This document shows, piece after piece, positions 9,555-19,019 of a DNA stretch of 64,000 nucleotides. Made by a program: the position numbers and the translations under genes. Under the pieces are notes generated by a model. The model was not told where the DNA came from, did no database searches, and was given only the letters and a program-made list of their open reading frames with translations. The DNA is from QKMZ01 sp012965515 (GTDB lineage: Bacteria; Cyanobacteriota; Vampirovibrionia; Obscuribacterales; Obscuribacteraceae): contig CALFMP010000036.1 of assembly GCA_937879965.1 (NCBI GenBank), positions 62,001-126,000 on the forward strand. The letters run 5' to 3'. Every line of letters starts with the position of its first letter. Positions within the stretch are counted from its first letter, which is position 1.

Positions 9555-11633
9555 ATGGATGCCGAGTCGACTCTAAGAAATGTTGAGCTGCCAGCTCAAC
9601 CAGCCGCCAGCCGGTTCGAGGTTGGCCAGATTCTTGATGGCAAATATGAAATCTTGACCCTTTTGGGGCGCGGGGGCATGGGCTCGGTCTATCGGGCAAA
9701 GCACCTACTTTTGAACATTGAGGTGGCGCTAAAGACCCTGGATTCAGAGCTTATCGGTGATGCGACATCCTCTCGCCGGTTTCAAACTGAAGCAAAAGCA
9801 GCCTTTTCGCTTAAGCACCCTAATCTTGTCAAAGTTCACGATTATGGCGTCTTGGATGATGGACACCCGTTTCTTGTAATGGATCTTGTTAAAGGTAAGA
9901 CCTTGCAGGCCTTGATTAAGGAACGTGGTCAGTTAAGTGTGAGCGAGGTTTGTTCCATTTTTCCTCAAATTTGTTTTGGGCTGGCACACGCGCACGAGCA
10001 GCAAGTTGTTCACCGCGATATCAAACCGGCGAACATCATGATTGTGGATGATGTGCCCATTAATCAAGAAGGAAGCGTGAAGATCCTGGATTTTGGCATC
10101 GCAAAGATAGTCAATGCAGATCGTGGTGAGATGCAGACCCTGACGCAGACCGGCGAGATATTCGGCAGTCCATCTTACATGAGTCCGGAACAATGCACGG
10201 GCGAAGCAATCGACGCGCGCAGCGATGTTTACTCGCTGGGATGTGTGGTGTTTGAGGCCTTGACTGGAACACCACCATTTTCCGGACCGAATGCGCTGCG
10301 AACGATGATGATGCATGTGAACGAATCTGCTCCTTCATTGAAAGAAGCAGCGCTTGGTAAGGAATTTCCTGAGGCGCTGGAGCAGATCGTTTCCAAAATG
10401 CTGGCAAAAAGAACGAGCGATCGTTATGCAGAAATGGGACTCATTGCACACGACCTTTTTGTTGCCTCCGGTCGTTCGGAAAACAATTTGAAGGAATTCA
10501 AACCGGAAGTTCCTGCTGGTGTCAGAAAGAAGAAAGCCTCTTTCAAGAACTATCCCATCACGCTTAGTTATTCGCAGCTGGCGTTGACCTTGGGCGGAAC
10601 CGTTCTGATTTCAGCGCTATGTACATTAGAGCTAGATCGTTACAGGGGCAATAGCAATTCTCTTTCAGTGAAACAATCGGCTCAAAATAAGGTTGTTTCG
10701 GCCGACAGTGCTCCCAGAGTTGATGTTTCTCACGTGGAGGATGTTGCCGCTTTCAAAAGAAAATCAGAAGAGGCTAAGGAGGCGTTTGGTCGCGTTTCCC
10801 AAATAAAGGCCGTTCCCAGTCAGTTTCACAATCGAGAGACCATTTTGTTTCCGGAAATTGCAATGGGCAACTTGCGTTTTTCCGATGGCGGTGTTCTAAA
10901 GGACAGACCTGCACAAGGAGAGATCGATCTTCCTTGTGGTGGCGCAGGGCTGAATATTGTCATAGACGAATGTCCGCAAATGCTGGGCAATGGCAGCGTG
11001 ATGGCAAAGATTGATCCATTATTTTTACGGTCATTATCGTACGGTGGACCTGATATCGAGAATTCTGAAATAGCTCAAAATGCAGAACTTCTCAGAATGA
11101 ATGACAAGTTTTTCGATGAAATGATTTCCACCGCGGCTACATGGCCAAAGTTGGAGAGGTTATTCATTTGGAGTCAAAAACTTACAACACGCAATTTGGA
11201 TGAAATGGACAAGATGCAAGCCTTAGTCAGGCTAGACATCAATAATTGCTCGGCGCCTCCGAACGCTTGGACTCGGCGTGTGATTCTCAACAGAATCTCA
11301 ATTTTGTTCGTGCGAGGCGCGGACTCCATTGTTCTTCTTGAATCTGCCGCCAAATCGAAATCAATTCAAAAACTCGGCGTAGATTGTGAAATTACACCAG
11401 CGGACATGAAAAAATGGCAATCCTGTAAGCAATTGAAGGAGATATTTTTCGGTCAACAAATGAAAAGCGATGAGGTGATTAGGACAGTATCAAAATTCGA
11501 ACAGCTTCGAGTTCTCCAGGTACAGAAGAGTAATATCAGCGAGCCGATGTTCGAGGAGGTTTCGAAAACCTGGAAGGCTCCTTTACCTCCTTCTGCCTCC
11601 GACCGCGAAACGATTACATGGGTGCGCAAGTAG
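9555..11633 (+). CDS. PknB-type Ser/Thr protein kinase with C-terminal repeat domain (copy 1)
   Basis: 692-residue eukaryotic-like kinase. The kinase domain (about 28-300) shows the Gly loop GRGGMGSVY, Lys60 in VALKTL, the catalytic HRDIKPAN (Asp155), DFGIAK, and GSPSYMSPEQ. One membrane helix lies near 339-358, so the kinase is cytoplasmic and the following 330 residues are probably extracytoplasmic. That part has irregular leucine-rich-repeat-like segments (LERLFIW, LVRLDINNC, LRVLQVQKS). A second, closely related kinase follows after 4 bases, so the two are almost certainly co-transcribed. Signal and targets unknown. Confidence 0.93.
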   Translation: MDAESTLRNVELPAQPAASRFEVGQILDGKYEILTLLGRGGMGSVYRAKHLLLNIEVALKTLDSELIGDATSSRRFQTEAKAAFSLKHPNLVKVHDYGVLDDGHPFLVMDLVKGKTLQALIKERGQLSVSEVCSIFPQICFGLAHAHEQQVVHRDIKPANIMIVDDVPINQEGSVKILDFGIAKIVNADRGEMQTLTQTGEIFGSPSYMSPEQCTGEAIDARSDVYSLGCVVFEALTGTPPFSGPNALRTMMMHVNESAPSLKEAALGKEFPEALEQIVSKMLAKRTSDRYAEMGLIAHDLFVASGRSENNLKEFKPEVPAGVRKKKASFKNYPITLSYSQLALTLGGTVLISALCTLELDRYRGNSNSLSVKQSAQNKVVSADSAPRVDVSHVEDVAAFKRKSEEAKEAFGRVSQIKAVPSQFHNRETILFPEIAMGNLRFSDGGVLKDRPAQGEIDLPCGGAGLNIVIDECPQMLGNGSVMAKIDPLFLRSLSYGGPDIENSEIAQNAELLRMNDKFFDEMISTAATWPKLERLFIWSQKLTTRNLDEMDKMQALVRLDINNCSAPPNAWTRRVILNRISILFVRGADSIVLLESAAKSKSIQKLGVDCEITPADMKKWQSCKQLKEIFFGQQMKSDEVIRTVSKFEQLRVLQVQKSNISEPMFEEVSKTWKAPLPPSASDRETITWVRK

Positions 11634-11637
11634 TTTT

Positions 11638-13725
11638 ATGGAGCAAGAACCCACGCAGCCGAATCTAGAAAAAGCAGCCGCTGGAGACAACAGCCCATTT
11701 GAAGTCGGCAAAGTCCTTGATGGGAAGTATGAAGTTGTGTCTCTCCTCGGCAAGGGTGGAATGGGCGCCGTATATCGCGTGCGGCATAAACTTTTAAATA
11801 TAGAACTTGCACTTAAAACACTCGACACGCAAAGATTGAGTGATGCTAGCTCTTCTCGCAGATTTCAGACCGAAGCCAAAGCAGCATTTTCTTTGAAGCA
11901 TGCCAATCTCGTAAAGGTGCATGACTTCGGCGTTCTAGAAGATGGACATCCATTTTTGGTAATGGATTTGGTGCAAGGAAAAACGCTGCAAGAATTGATC
12001 AAAGCGCGCGGACAACTGTCGCTGGAGGAGATCGAACCAATCTTCACTCAATTGTGTTTTGGTCTGTCGCATGCACACCATCAACAAGTAGTGCATCGTG
12101 ATATAAAGCCCGCAAACATCATGATTGTCGACGGTATGAATCTTAAGGATGAAGGTAGCGTCAAAGTATTGGATTTCGGTATCGCAAAAATCGTAAACGA
12201 AGATCGAAGTGAGCTTGACGCTCTTACTCAAACAGGCGAGATATTTGGAAGTCCTTTTTACATGAGCCCAGAACAATGCGCCGGCGAAGCGATCGATCAG
12301 CGCAGCGACATCTATTCTCTTGGTTGTGTTTTGTTTGAAGCGATAACAGGAACGCCTCCGCTTGTTGGTAGCAACCCCCTGCGAACAATGATGCTTCACG
12401 TCAACGAGAAGGCGCCAAGTCTGAAGGAAGCTGCGCTTGGCTCGCATTTTCCACCGGCAATTGAAAGAGTCGTTTCGAGAATGTTGGCGAAATCTCCCTC
12501 TGAGCGATATGGCGATCTGGGTGTTGTGGCGCTTGAACTAAACAAAGCCTGTACCAATCTTTCCACTGATTCTAATCAACCCTCGAAGGATTCAAGCGAT
12601 GACGCCTCAGTTAGAAAGAGAACTGTTTCCTTTTCAATTTTGCAGCTAACTGCAATAGTGGCGTCTGTTGCACTGGTCACAATTTTTTCTACTCTCTTTA
12701 TTTCTCACTTTCTAATTGATAGCGCCAACGCAGCTGCTGAGCGACACAAAGAGCAGTTCAAGATTGAGCGGATCTCGGACACACGTATAAGAGAGACCGG
12801 TGATCAAAAGAAGCTGGAAGAGATTGAGCAGTATCGTAAGTCGTTCGAGAAAGTATCGCGAATATCTGCGGTACCATACACTGAAAATGGCGTTGCAAAA
12901 AGACTGGTGGTGTTTCCTACCATGAGGTGCGGCTCTACCAGGCATGGTGTGTCCGACGTAGAAGGCGTACGCTCAATTGATAAGCAAATAGCGATTGGAA
13001 ATCGAATATTCCCTGCGACCGGACCGCTTATGTTTAACGTGAACGAAGAACTTGATTCGAATGCGCTTGCCAATCCTTCAATTTACGACAAAATTGATCC
13101 TACGCTTTTCTCCGGGATTGACTACGAGGGACTTGTGTTTGTAAGTCAAGGAAGAGTAGATGGCGATACTTCGGCGCCTGGTGTCTTGCACTTGTTCAAT
13201 ACTTTGGCAAAGTGGAAGAATCTCGAGCTTATCAATTTTCGCGATGTCGAATTGAAAAACGATGTAGTTCGTATTCTGAATAGATTTCCAAAACTCAATT
13301 GCTTAGTTCTTCATACGCCCGGATATGATGGCAAGTTTATTGCTCAGCAGCCTTTCTTTAAGAAGATTGATCGCTTGATTGTTATTTACGGCGACGTCAG
13401 TCCTCTGCTGACTGCGCTTTCGCACACACATACCATCAGAAAGCTATCGATCGGCAATCACGCCTATTACTCAGCTCAAGCTGCTGCATCACTCCGCAAT
13501 TGTACTTTGATTGAAAACTTGCACCTCAATCAAAGTAAGTACGAGGACGACGTCGTCCGCGCTTTCTCAGCGTTGACTAATGTTTATCGTCTCAGTTTCA
13601 ATGTGAATACGCTTTCTCCCAAGCAAAAGGAGATGTTCAAGAAGAACTGGATTTTGTTGGGGCCTTCAGCGCATTCCGGCTATCAGATCACCGATATTTA
13701 CGTGGCACGAAATAAGCCGCACTAG
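11638..13725 (+). CDS. PknB-type Ser/Thr protein kinase with C-terminal repeat domain (copy 2)
   Basis: 695-residue paralogue of the preceding gene, with the same layout: Gly loop GKGGMGAVY, Lys60 in LALKTL, HRDIKPAN, DFGIAK, SPFYMSPEQ, a membrane helix near 330-355, and an outer leucine-rich-like domain (LELINFRD, LNCLVLHT, IRKLSIGN). The kinase halves are much more alike than the outer halves, so the tandem duplication has been followed by divergence of the presumed sensor part. The stop overlaps the convergent TetR gene by 4 bases. Confidence 0.93.
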   Translation: MEQEPTQPNLEKAAAGDNSPFEVGKVLDGKYEVVSLLGKGGMGAVYRVRHKLLNIELALKTLDTQRLSDASSSRRFQTEAKAAFSLKHANLVKVHDFGVLEDGHPFLVMDLVQGKTLQELIKARGQLSLEEIEPIFTQLCFGLSHAHHQQVVHRDIKPANIMIVDGMNLKDEGSVKVLDFGIAKIVNEDRSELDALTQTGEIFGSPFYMSPEQCAGEAIDQRSDIYSLGCVLFEAITGTPPLVGSNPLRTMMLHVNEKAPSLKEAALGSHFPPAIERVVSRMLAKSPSERYGDLGVVALELNKACTNLSTDSNQPSKDSSDDASVRKRTVSFSILQLTAIVASVALVTIFSTLFISHFLIDSANAAAERHKEQFKIERISDTRIRETGDQKKLEEIEQYRKSFEKVSRISAVPYTENGVAKRLVVFPTMRCGSTRHGVSDVEGVRSIDKQIAIGNRIFPATGPLMFNVNEELDSNALANPSIYDKIDPTLFSGIDYEGLVFVSQGRVDGDTSAPGVLHLFNTLAKWKNLELINFRDVELKNDVVRILNRFPKLNCLVLHTPGYDGKFIAQQPFFKKIDRLIVIYGDVSPLLTALSHTHTIRKLSIGNHAYYSAQAAASLRNCTLIENLHLNQSKYEDDVVRAFSALTNVYRLSFNVNTLSPKQKEMFKKNWILLGPSAHSGYQITDIYVARNKPH

Positions 13726-14435
13726 CTTTCCCTGTCGCGAGCAAGTTTTGCATCAACAAGCTCTTTCAGCGCGATTACAACGTCGTCAAATTCAAGCGGC
13801 TTGAAGTTCTTTCCGCCGAGAATTTCTTGCCAAATCAGCCACGCAACAAAGCTGCCGCAGCATATGTGTGCTGTTGCTAGAGGATTGTTCAATTTCAATT
13901 CTTGGTGCTTTGCGAAATATCCGCTCGCAAGTTCCATGCCTTTGAGGATGACCGTCTTCACGTACAAAGTTGCGAGCTCTGGAAATCGTTCTGATTCACC
14001 AATTACGACACGCAATAGCGCGCGATACTCCTCAGACTGAGAGAGCATTCTGAATTTCTGCGTCAGCAAATTGACGAATTCGTCTGGTGGCAAGCTGTGC
14101 AAAAGTTGCTCGAATTCAGGCGTGTCTGCCTCCATTCTTTTGAATGTCACCTCTTCGATGATCGCTGCGAAGAGTTCTTCTTTATCTTTGAAGTGGCTGT
14201 AAATCGTTGCCTTGATCACGTCCGCTTCTGCTGCGACACGATTCATGCTTGTGCCGGCATAACCGTTTTCCAGAAAAACCTTGATTGCCGCTTGAACAAT
14301 TTGGTCTTTCTTGCTGCGAGTCCGCCCGCCGCTCATGACGGCTGGTGCTTTTGAATCTTCTGACTCGCGATTGTTTGGCACTTTCAAAGCCCCGTGTGCT
14401 TTCGGTTTGTCGACTTTGCTGCTTCTAGTAGGCAT
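13722..14435 (-). CDS. TetR/AcrR-family transcriptional repressor
   Basis: 237 residues. After a basic, Ser-rich 45-residue leader comes a typical TetR helix-turn-helix (KKDQIVQAAIKVFLENGYAG..T..RVAAEADV..ATIYSHFKDKEELF), then an all-helical ligand-binding domain. It is divergent from a membrane-fusion/ABC efflux operon, which it most likely represses; a palindrome in the shared promoter region is the probable operator. The arrangement resembles CecR (YbiH) with ybhGFSR in enterobacteria. Ligand unknown. Confidence 0.92.
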   Translation of the reverse strand: MPTRSSKVDKPKAHGALKVPNNRESEDSKAPAVMSGGRTRSKKDQIVQAAIKVFLENGYAGTSMNRVAAEADVIKATIYSHFKDKEELFAAIIEEVTFKRMEADTPEFEQLLHSLPPDEFVNLLTQKFRMLSQSEEYRALLRVVIGESERFPELATLYVKTVILKGMELASGYFAKHQELKLNNPLATAHICCGSFVAWLIWQEILGGKNFKPLEFDDVVIALKELVDAKLARDRES

Positions 14436-14618
14436 TTCTTTTGTGTCGGTGTAGAGATATTTGACCGCATCCCTTATATATGGATATATGGTCTGATCTG
14501 GTCGAAACTTTGCTGTCTGGCGCCGGTCACTACCCTGGGAGCCCCTTTGTCAAGATCCCTCAAAGTCATGTCCTCCAATGGATTTCGGGGAATAGTGGGA
14601 TTTAACTAGGAATTATCC

Positions 14619-14632
14619 ATACCGGTTGGTAT
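14619..14632. promoter_or_regulatory. Palindromic operator for the TetR regulator
   Basis: ATACCGGTTGGTAT is an inverted repeat (ATACC / GGTAT) between the divergent TetR and HlyD genes, about 40 bases before the efflux operon start. The ATACCNNNNGGTAT pattern is typical of AcrR/TetR-type operators. Confidence 0.65.
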
Positions 14633-14669
14633 ACTATCATCAGAAGCACCCAGTTGGCAACCCTCCAAA

Positions 14670-15932
14670 ATGTTGAAAACCCGAAACCAATCAACAGCTG
14701 ACCCCAGCCAAAGCGCCCCGCCCCGGGAGCCTAAAGCTGGTCAGGTGCCAAAACGTGTGCTTCTCGCGTTTATTGCCGCTGCCATTGCCGGCGGCGTGTA
14801 TTTCTACTTCAACAAGCCGGCTCAAGGTCCTGCCGATTCGCTGCACGTCAGCGGCCGTATAGAAGGATACGAGACAAACATCGGTCCCAAGATTGGTGGA
14901 CGCGTCGATTATGTCGCGAAGCGTGAAGGTGAATTGGTCACTCGCGGAGAGCTTTTGGTAAAACTTTCCGATGATGATGTTCAAGCGCAGTTACGCGGAG
15001 CCGAGGCACGCGTTTTAAGCGCGCAAGAAAAAGCGAGTGAAGCACATTATCAACTCTCTGTTGTCGACAATCAAATCGCCGAGGCGAAGGTGCGTGTTGC
15101 GCAATCCAAAGAGGATACGACAGCCCAGGTCGATCAAGCAGAGGCTAATTTAGCCACTACAGAAGCGAAGGTCGCGGAAGCTGAAGCTTTGCTTTCTCAA
15201 GCTAAGTCCGAATTGGAGATGGCTACGCTGCGTCATGAGCGTTTTTCTTCCCTTGTTCAAGATAAAGCAGTGACTTTGGATGAAGCAGATCAAGCGCGCA
15301 CGGGCAAAGACAATGCCATCGCCTTGGTGGGGTCTCGCAAAGCCAATCTTGAAGCCGCGCGCAAACAGCTGAGTGTAGCAAAAGCAGGACTGGAAATGGC
15401 TAAGACGTCCCGACTCAATCCACAGATGCGCAATGCGCAATTAGCCGTTTTGCAACAGCAACGCATTCAAGCTCAATTCAAAGAGAAGAGTTCAGAGCAT
15501 GAAGTCAAAAATGCAAAGGCCGAAGTAGAGCAAATCAAAGCGAATATCGCTTACTTAAACGTAAACAGCCCCATAGATGGTGTCGTTACTGCGCGCGCTG
15601 TCGAACCTGGAGCCGTAGTGGTGCCCGGTCAGAATCTGCTTTCGCTCATTGATCTCAACAGGGTTTATCTGCGTGGATTCGTACCTGAGGGAAGTATTGG
15701 CAAGATTCGGATCGGACAAGCTGCGAGCGTCTATCTCGATAGCCAACCGAAAACACCTTTAGAAGGTGAAGTAATTCAAATTGATCCGGAAGGTTCATTT
15801 ACTCCTGAAAACATTTACTTTAAGGAAGACCGCGTCAAGCAAGTATTTGGTATCAAGATTCTGCTCAAGCATCCGGAGCGTTTTGCAAAACCAGGCATGC
15901 CCGCAGATGCAGATATCTCGCTTGCGAAGTGA
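14670..15932 (+). CDS. HlyD-family membrane fusion protein (YbhG-like)
   Basis: 420-residue periplasmic adaptor. An N-terminal membrane anchor (about residues 29-46) is followed by a biotinyl/lipoyl-like half (VSGRIEGYETNIGPKIGGRV), a long coiled coil (about 110-290, rich in Ala, Glu, Gln and Lys), the second lipoyl half (VNSPIDGVVTARAVEPGAVV) and a beta-barrel domain. First gene of a four-gene operon encoding adaptor, double ATPase and two permeases. It links the inner-membrane ABC pump to an outer-membrane channel; none is encoded in this operon. Confidence 0.93.
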   Translation: MLKTRNQSTADPSQSAPPREPKAGQVPKRVLLAFIAAAIAGGVYFYFNKPAQGPADSLHVSGRIEGYETNIGPKIGGRVDYVAKREGELVTRGELLVKLSDDDVQAQLRGAEARVLSAQEKASEAHYQLSVVDNQIAEAKVRVAQSKEDTTAQVDQAEANLATTEAKVAEAEALLSQAKSELEMATLRHERFSSLVQDKAVTLDEADQARTGKDNAIALVGSRKANLEAARKQLSVAKAGLEMAKTSRLNPQMRNAQLAVLQQQRIQAQFKEKSSEHEVKNAKAEVEQIKANIAYLNVNSPIDGVVTARAVEPGAVVVPGQNLLSLIDLNRVYLRGFVPEGSIGKIRIGQAASVYLDSQPKTPLEGEVIQIDPEGSFTPENIYFKEDRVKQVFGIKILLKHPERFAKPGMPADADISLAK

Positions 15933-15938
15933 GATATC

Positions 15939-17912
15939 GTGAATGCCGCGCCGCTGGTTACCGTCAAAGATTTAGTTAAAAGCTACGGGCAGACTCAAGC
16001 CGTAAAAGGTCTCAACTTTTCCATTCATCGCGGAGAACTGTTCGGGTTGATAGGACCTGATGGTGCTGGGAAAACAACAACGTTTCACATACTTGGCGGC
16101 ATCATGAATGCCACCTCCGGTGAAGTACTTGCGCTGGGGAAGAAACCTCGCGATGTGCGCCTGGAAATTGGATATTTGACTCAGCAGTTTTCCTTGTATC
16201 AAGATTTGAGTATTGAAGAAAACCTTCGGTACGTTGCTGGAATTCGCGAAGTTCCGCCGGAAGAATTTGAAGAGCGCTCCACAAAATACCTTAGAGCAAT
16301 GGATTTGCTTCGATTCCGAGACCGGCTTGCAGGGAAGCTTTCCGGTGGTATGAAACAGAAACTGGCGCTTTGTTGCGCGCTGATGGCAAGTCCGAAAATT
16401 CTCTTGCTTGACGAGCCTACTACGGGCGTAGATCCAGTTTCCCGCCGCGAGTTTTGGGATCTGCTCGCAACTGTCGTCGGCGATGGTGTTTCTGTTGCAG
16501 TGGCAACTCCTTATCTTGATGAAGCGGAACGCTGCAATCGTCTCATTCTCATGCATGAAGGCGAGATTCAAGAGATGGGTTCTGTTCCAGAACTGAAGGC
16601 GGGACTGCATATGAAACGCCTGGAAGTGCGAGGCGGCCGGCTGGAAACACTGGAGGCTCGTCTTTGGTCCATGCCCGGAGCTGCAGAAAAAATAAAGGAT
16701 ATTCAGGCTTTTGGTGATCGCTTGGATATTCTCACCGCGCAGTCGGAGGAAGCCGAGGCCCTTATCAATGCTGTCGTCGGCAACCAAATAGACCGGGGAT
16801 CCGATACGCAGTCACAACCTGATTCTCGTCCTGAATCTGTAAGCATTGAGGTGCAGGAGCCGACGCTCGAAAATGTTTTTGTGAATCGTCTCAAGGGGAA
16901 AGTCCATGTTGACACTGAGACTCGTTACCCCTTGGTCGAAAAACCTGAAAAATCCGCAGATGAAGAAGCTATCGCGGCACGAAACATCTTCAAAATCTTT
17001 GGTGATTTCAAGGCTGTTAACAATGTCAGTCTTTCTGTCAAATACGGAGAGATTTATGGACTACTCGGTGCAAATGGTGCAGGAAAAACAACCACCATCA
17101 AAATGCTTTGCGGTCTGATAAAACCGACAAAGGGAGATATGGTTCTCTGTGGCGCCAAGAGCAACCTGCGCAGCCCGGCTCTCCGAGAGCGCCTTGGATA
17201 TATGAGCCAGAAGTTTACGCTTTACGACGATTTGACTATTTTGGAGAATCTCGAATTTTACTGCGGTGTCTATCAGGTAAAAGATCGACTTAAAGATGAG
17301 CGAATCAATTGGGTTCTTTCGAATTCCGGATTGAAAGGGCAAGAAGGTATGTTAACTGGCCGCCTTCCCGGCGGTTGGAAGCAAAGGCTCGCATTCGGTG
17401 CGGCTGTGATGCACCAGCCAGAAGTGCTTTTTCTCGATGAACCGACATCCGGCGTCGATCCGCTTGCTCGTCGAGAGATGTGGCGCATGATCAGGGAGTT
17501 TGCTACTGATGGCACCGCAGTGCTCGTTACCACCCACTTTCTGGAAGAAGCCGAACATTGCAGTCAACTTGGCTTCATGGTGGCTGGAGAATTAGTTGCT
17601 GAAGGTTCTCCCAGTGGCATCAAAGAGAGTCAGCCTGGGCAATTACTGGAAATGCGTTTTTCCAATATGCAAGCTGCTTACGAACTGTTGCGCACCACGC
17701 TCGACTCCTGGCGCGTAACTGTTTTTGCAGATTCTTTGCATATCGTCGTCGATGATCCCGAACTGGAATTGTCGAAAATTATCAATGTCGCTAAAGGCGC
17801 TGGTATAGACGTGATTGAGGCGAGACCATTGCCTTTTAGTCTAGAAGATTCTTTCATCTCAATCGTAAAACGCGCCTCCAACGGAAACGGCACCAAGGTG
17901 AACGCAGCATGA
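15939..17912 (+). CDS. ABC transporter ATPase with two fused nucleotide-binding domains (YbhF-like)
   Basis: 657 residues with a GTG start 6 bases after the adaptor. NBD1 has Walker A GPDGAGKTT, signature LSGGMKQK and Walker B LLLDEPTTGVD. NBD2 has GANGAGKTT, an altered signature LPGGWKQR, and LFLDEPTSGVD. A poorly conserved spacer of about 100 residues separates them. Drives an ABC-2-type exporter with the two permeases downstream; the stop overlaps the first permease start. Family examples (YbhF, RbbA-like) export drugs or cations; the substrate here is unknown. Confidence 0.93.
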   Translation: MNAAPLVTVKDLVKSYGQTQAVKGLNFSIHRGELFGLIGPDGAGKTTTFHILGGIMNATSGEVLALGKKPRDVRLEIGYLTQQFSLYQDLSIEENLRYVAGIREVPPEEFEERSTKYLRAMDLLRFRDRLAGKLSGGMKQKLALCCALMASPKILLLDEPTTGVDPVSRREFWDLLATVVGDGVSVAVATPYLDEAERCNRLILMHEGEIQEMGSVPELKAGLHMKRLEVRGGRLETLEARLWSMPGAAEKIKDIQAFGDRLDILTAQSEEAEALINAVVGNQIDRGSDTQSQPDSRPESVSIEVQEPTLENVFVNRLKGKVHVDTETRYPLVEKPEKSADEEAIAARNIFKIFGDFKAVNNVSLSVKYGEIYGLLGANGAGKTTTIKMLCGLIKPTKGDMVLCGAKSNLRSPALRERLGYMSQKFTLYDDLTILENLEFYCGVYQVKDRLKDERINWVLSNSGLKGQEGMLTGRLPGGWKQRLAFGAAVMHQPEVLFLDEPTSGVDPLARREMWRMIREFATDGTAVLVTTHFLEEAEHCSQLGFMVAGELVAEGSPSGIKESQPGQLLEMRFSNMQAAYELLRTTLDSWRVTVFADSLHIVVDDPELELSKIINVAKGAGIDVIEARPLPFSLEDSFISIVKRASNGNGTKVNAA

Positions 17913-19018
17913 AAAGAGTTTGGGCACAGTGTATGAAAGAGCTTGCGCAATTCAGACGCGACCGTCTTACGCTTGCACTGGCGTTTTTCTTGCCGCTGGT
18001 GGCGCTTCTTTTGTACGGCTATGCCACCAGATTGGAAGCGAAGGATATACCTATCGCTGTTCAAAACTTCGACAACAGCGCTCTTAGCCGTGACTACCTA
18101 GATACTTTGTTTAACAACGGTCAGTTGAAAATCGTGCCATGGACCCATGGCGACGCCATGAAACAGCTCGATTTAGGAAAAGCCAAGGCAACGGTCATTA
18201 TCCCTCCCGAATTCTCGCGAAAGATTCGCCAGAACATCGCTGCCGACATTCAGGTCCTTGTCGATGGAACTGACGTAAACAATGCACGTGTTGTGAAAAA
18301 CAGCATTCTTGCGACGACGCAGTACTTCGTGCGTTCTCATCATCTGGGTTCGCCCAATGATAGAACTTTGTTGAATACCGAAGTGCGGTTGTGGTTTAAC
18401 CCGGGGCGCAAGGAAGCTCTTTATGTGGCACCTGGCGCGGTGGCAATTAACCTCTGGATTTTTCCTTGTTTGCTAGCCGCTCTGGCGATGGCGCGGGAAC
18501 GCGAATACGGTACCATTATGCAGCTTTTCACCTCGTCAATTACCTCCTTTCAGCTTGTTGCAGGCAAGGCTCTTGCATACTGGCTTGTCGGCATGTTGCA
18601 GGCGGCAATGATGTTAACTTTGGCAATCACTCTCTTCGGAATTCGATTGGTTGGAAATGTGCCTGTCTACTTGATCTCTCTGTCTGTATTCATCTTCAGC
18701 TCTGTCCTCTTTGGCCTTTTGATGGGCGCCCGTGCCAGCACGCAGAGCGCTGCGGTACAGATGGTTGCGACTGCTGGTTTTACAACCGCGCTCCTTCTTT
18801 CTGGATTCATCTACCCGGTGAGAAACATAACCTGGCCTCTTTCGCTGATCTCATATGTGGTGCCTGCACGCTATTTCGTTGAGGCTTCCAGAAATGCATT
18901 CGTTCGCGGCAGCGACGCACTTAGCCAGATTCAAATACCTATCTACTTGACTCTCTGCGCTGTCGCCTTCTATCTCATCACCAGCCGAATCCTTCGCAAA
19001 ATGCAAATGGACGCATAG
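17909..19018 (+). CDS. ABC-2 type permease (YbhS-like)
   Basis: 369 residues: one N-terminal membrane helix (about 22-42), a large extracytoplasmic domain (about 43-175; DIPIAVQNFDNS start), then five helices. ABC-2 features include the MAREREYGTIMQL amphipathic connector. Start overlaps the ATPase stop by 4 bases. Pairs with the following permease, which has the same topology, to form the heterodimeric channel. Confidence 0.92.
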   Translation: MKRVWAQCMKELAQFRRDRLTLALAFFLPLVALLLYGYATRLEAKDIPIAVQNFDNSALSRDYLDTLFNNGQLKIVPWTHGDAMKQLDLGKAKATVIIPPEFSRKIRQNIAADIQVLVDGTDVNNARVVKNSILATTQYFVRSHHLGSPNDRTLLNTEVRLWFNPGRKEALYVAPGAVAINLWIFPCLLAALAMAREREYGTIMQLFTSSITSFQLVAGKALAYWLVGMLQAAMMLTLAITLFGIRLVGNVPVYLISLSVFIFSSVLFGLLMGARASTQSAAVQMVATAGFTTALLLSGFIYPVRNITWPLSLISYVVPARYFVEASRNAFVRGSDALSQIQIPIYLTLCAVAFYLITSRILRKMQMDA

Positions 19019-19019
19019 T

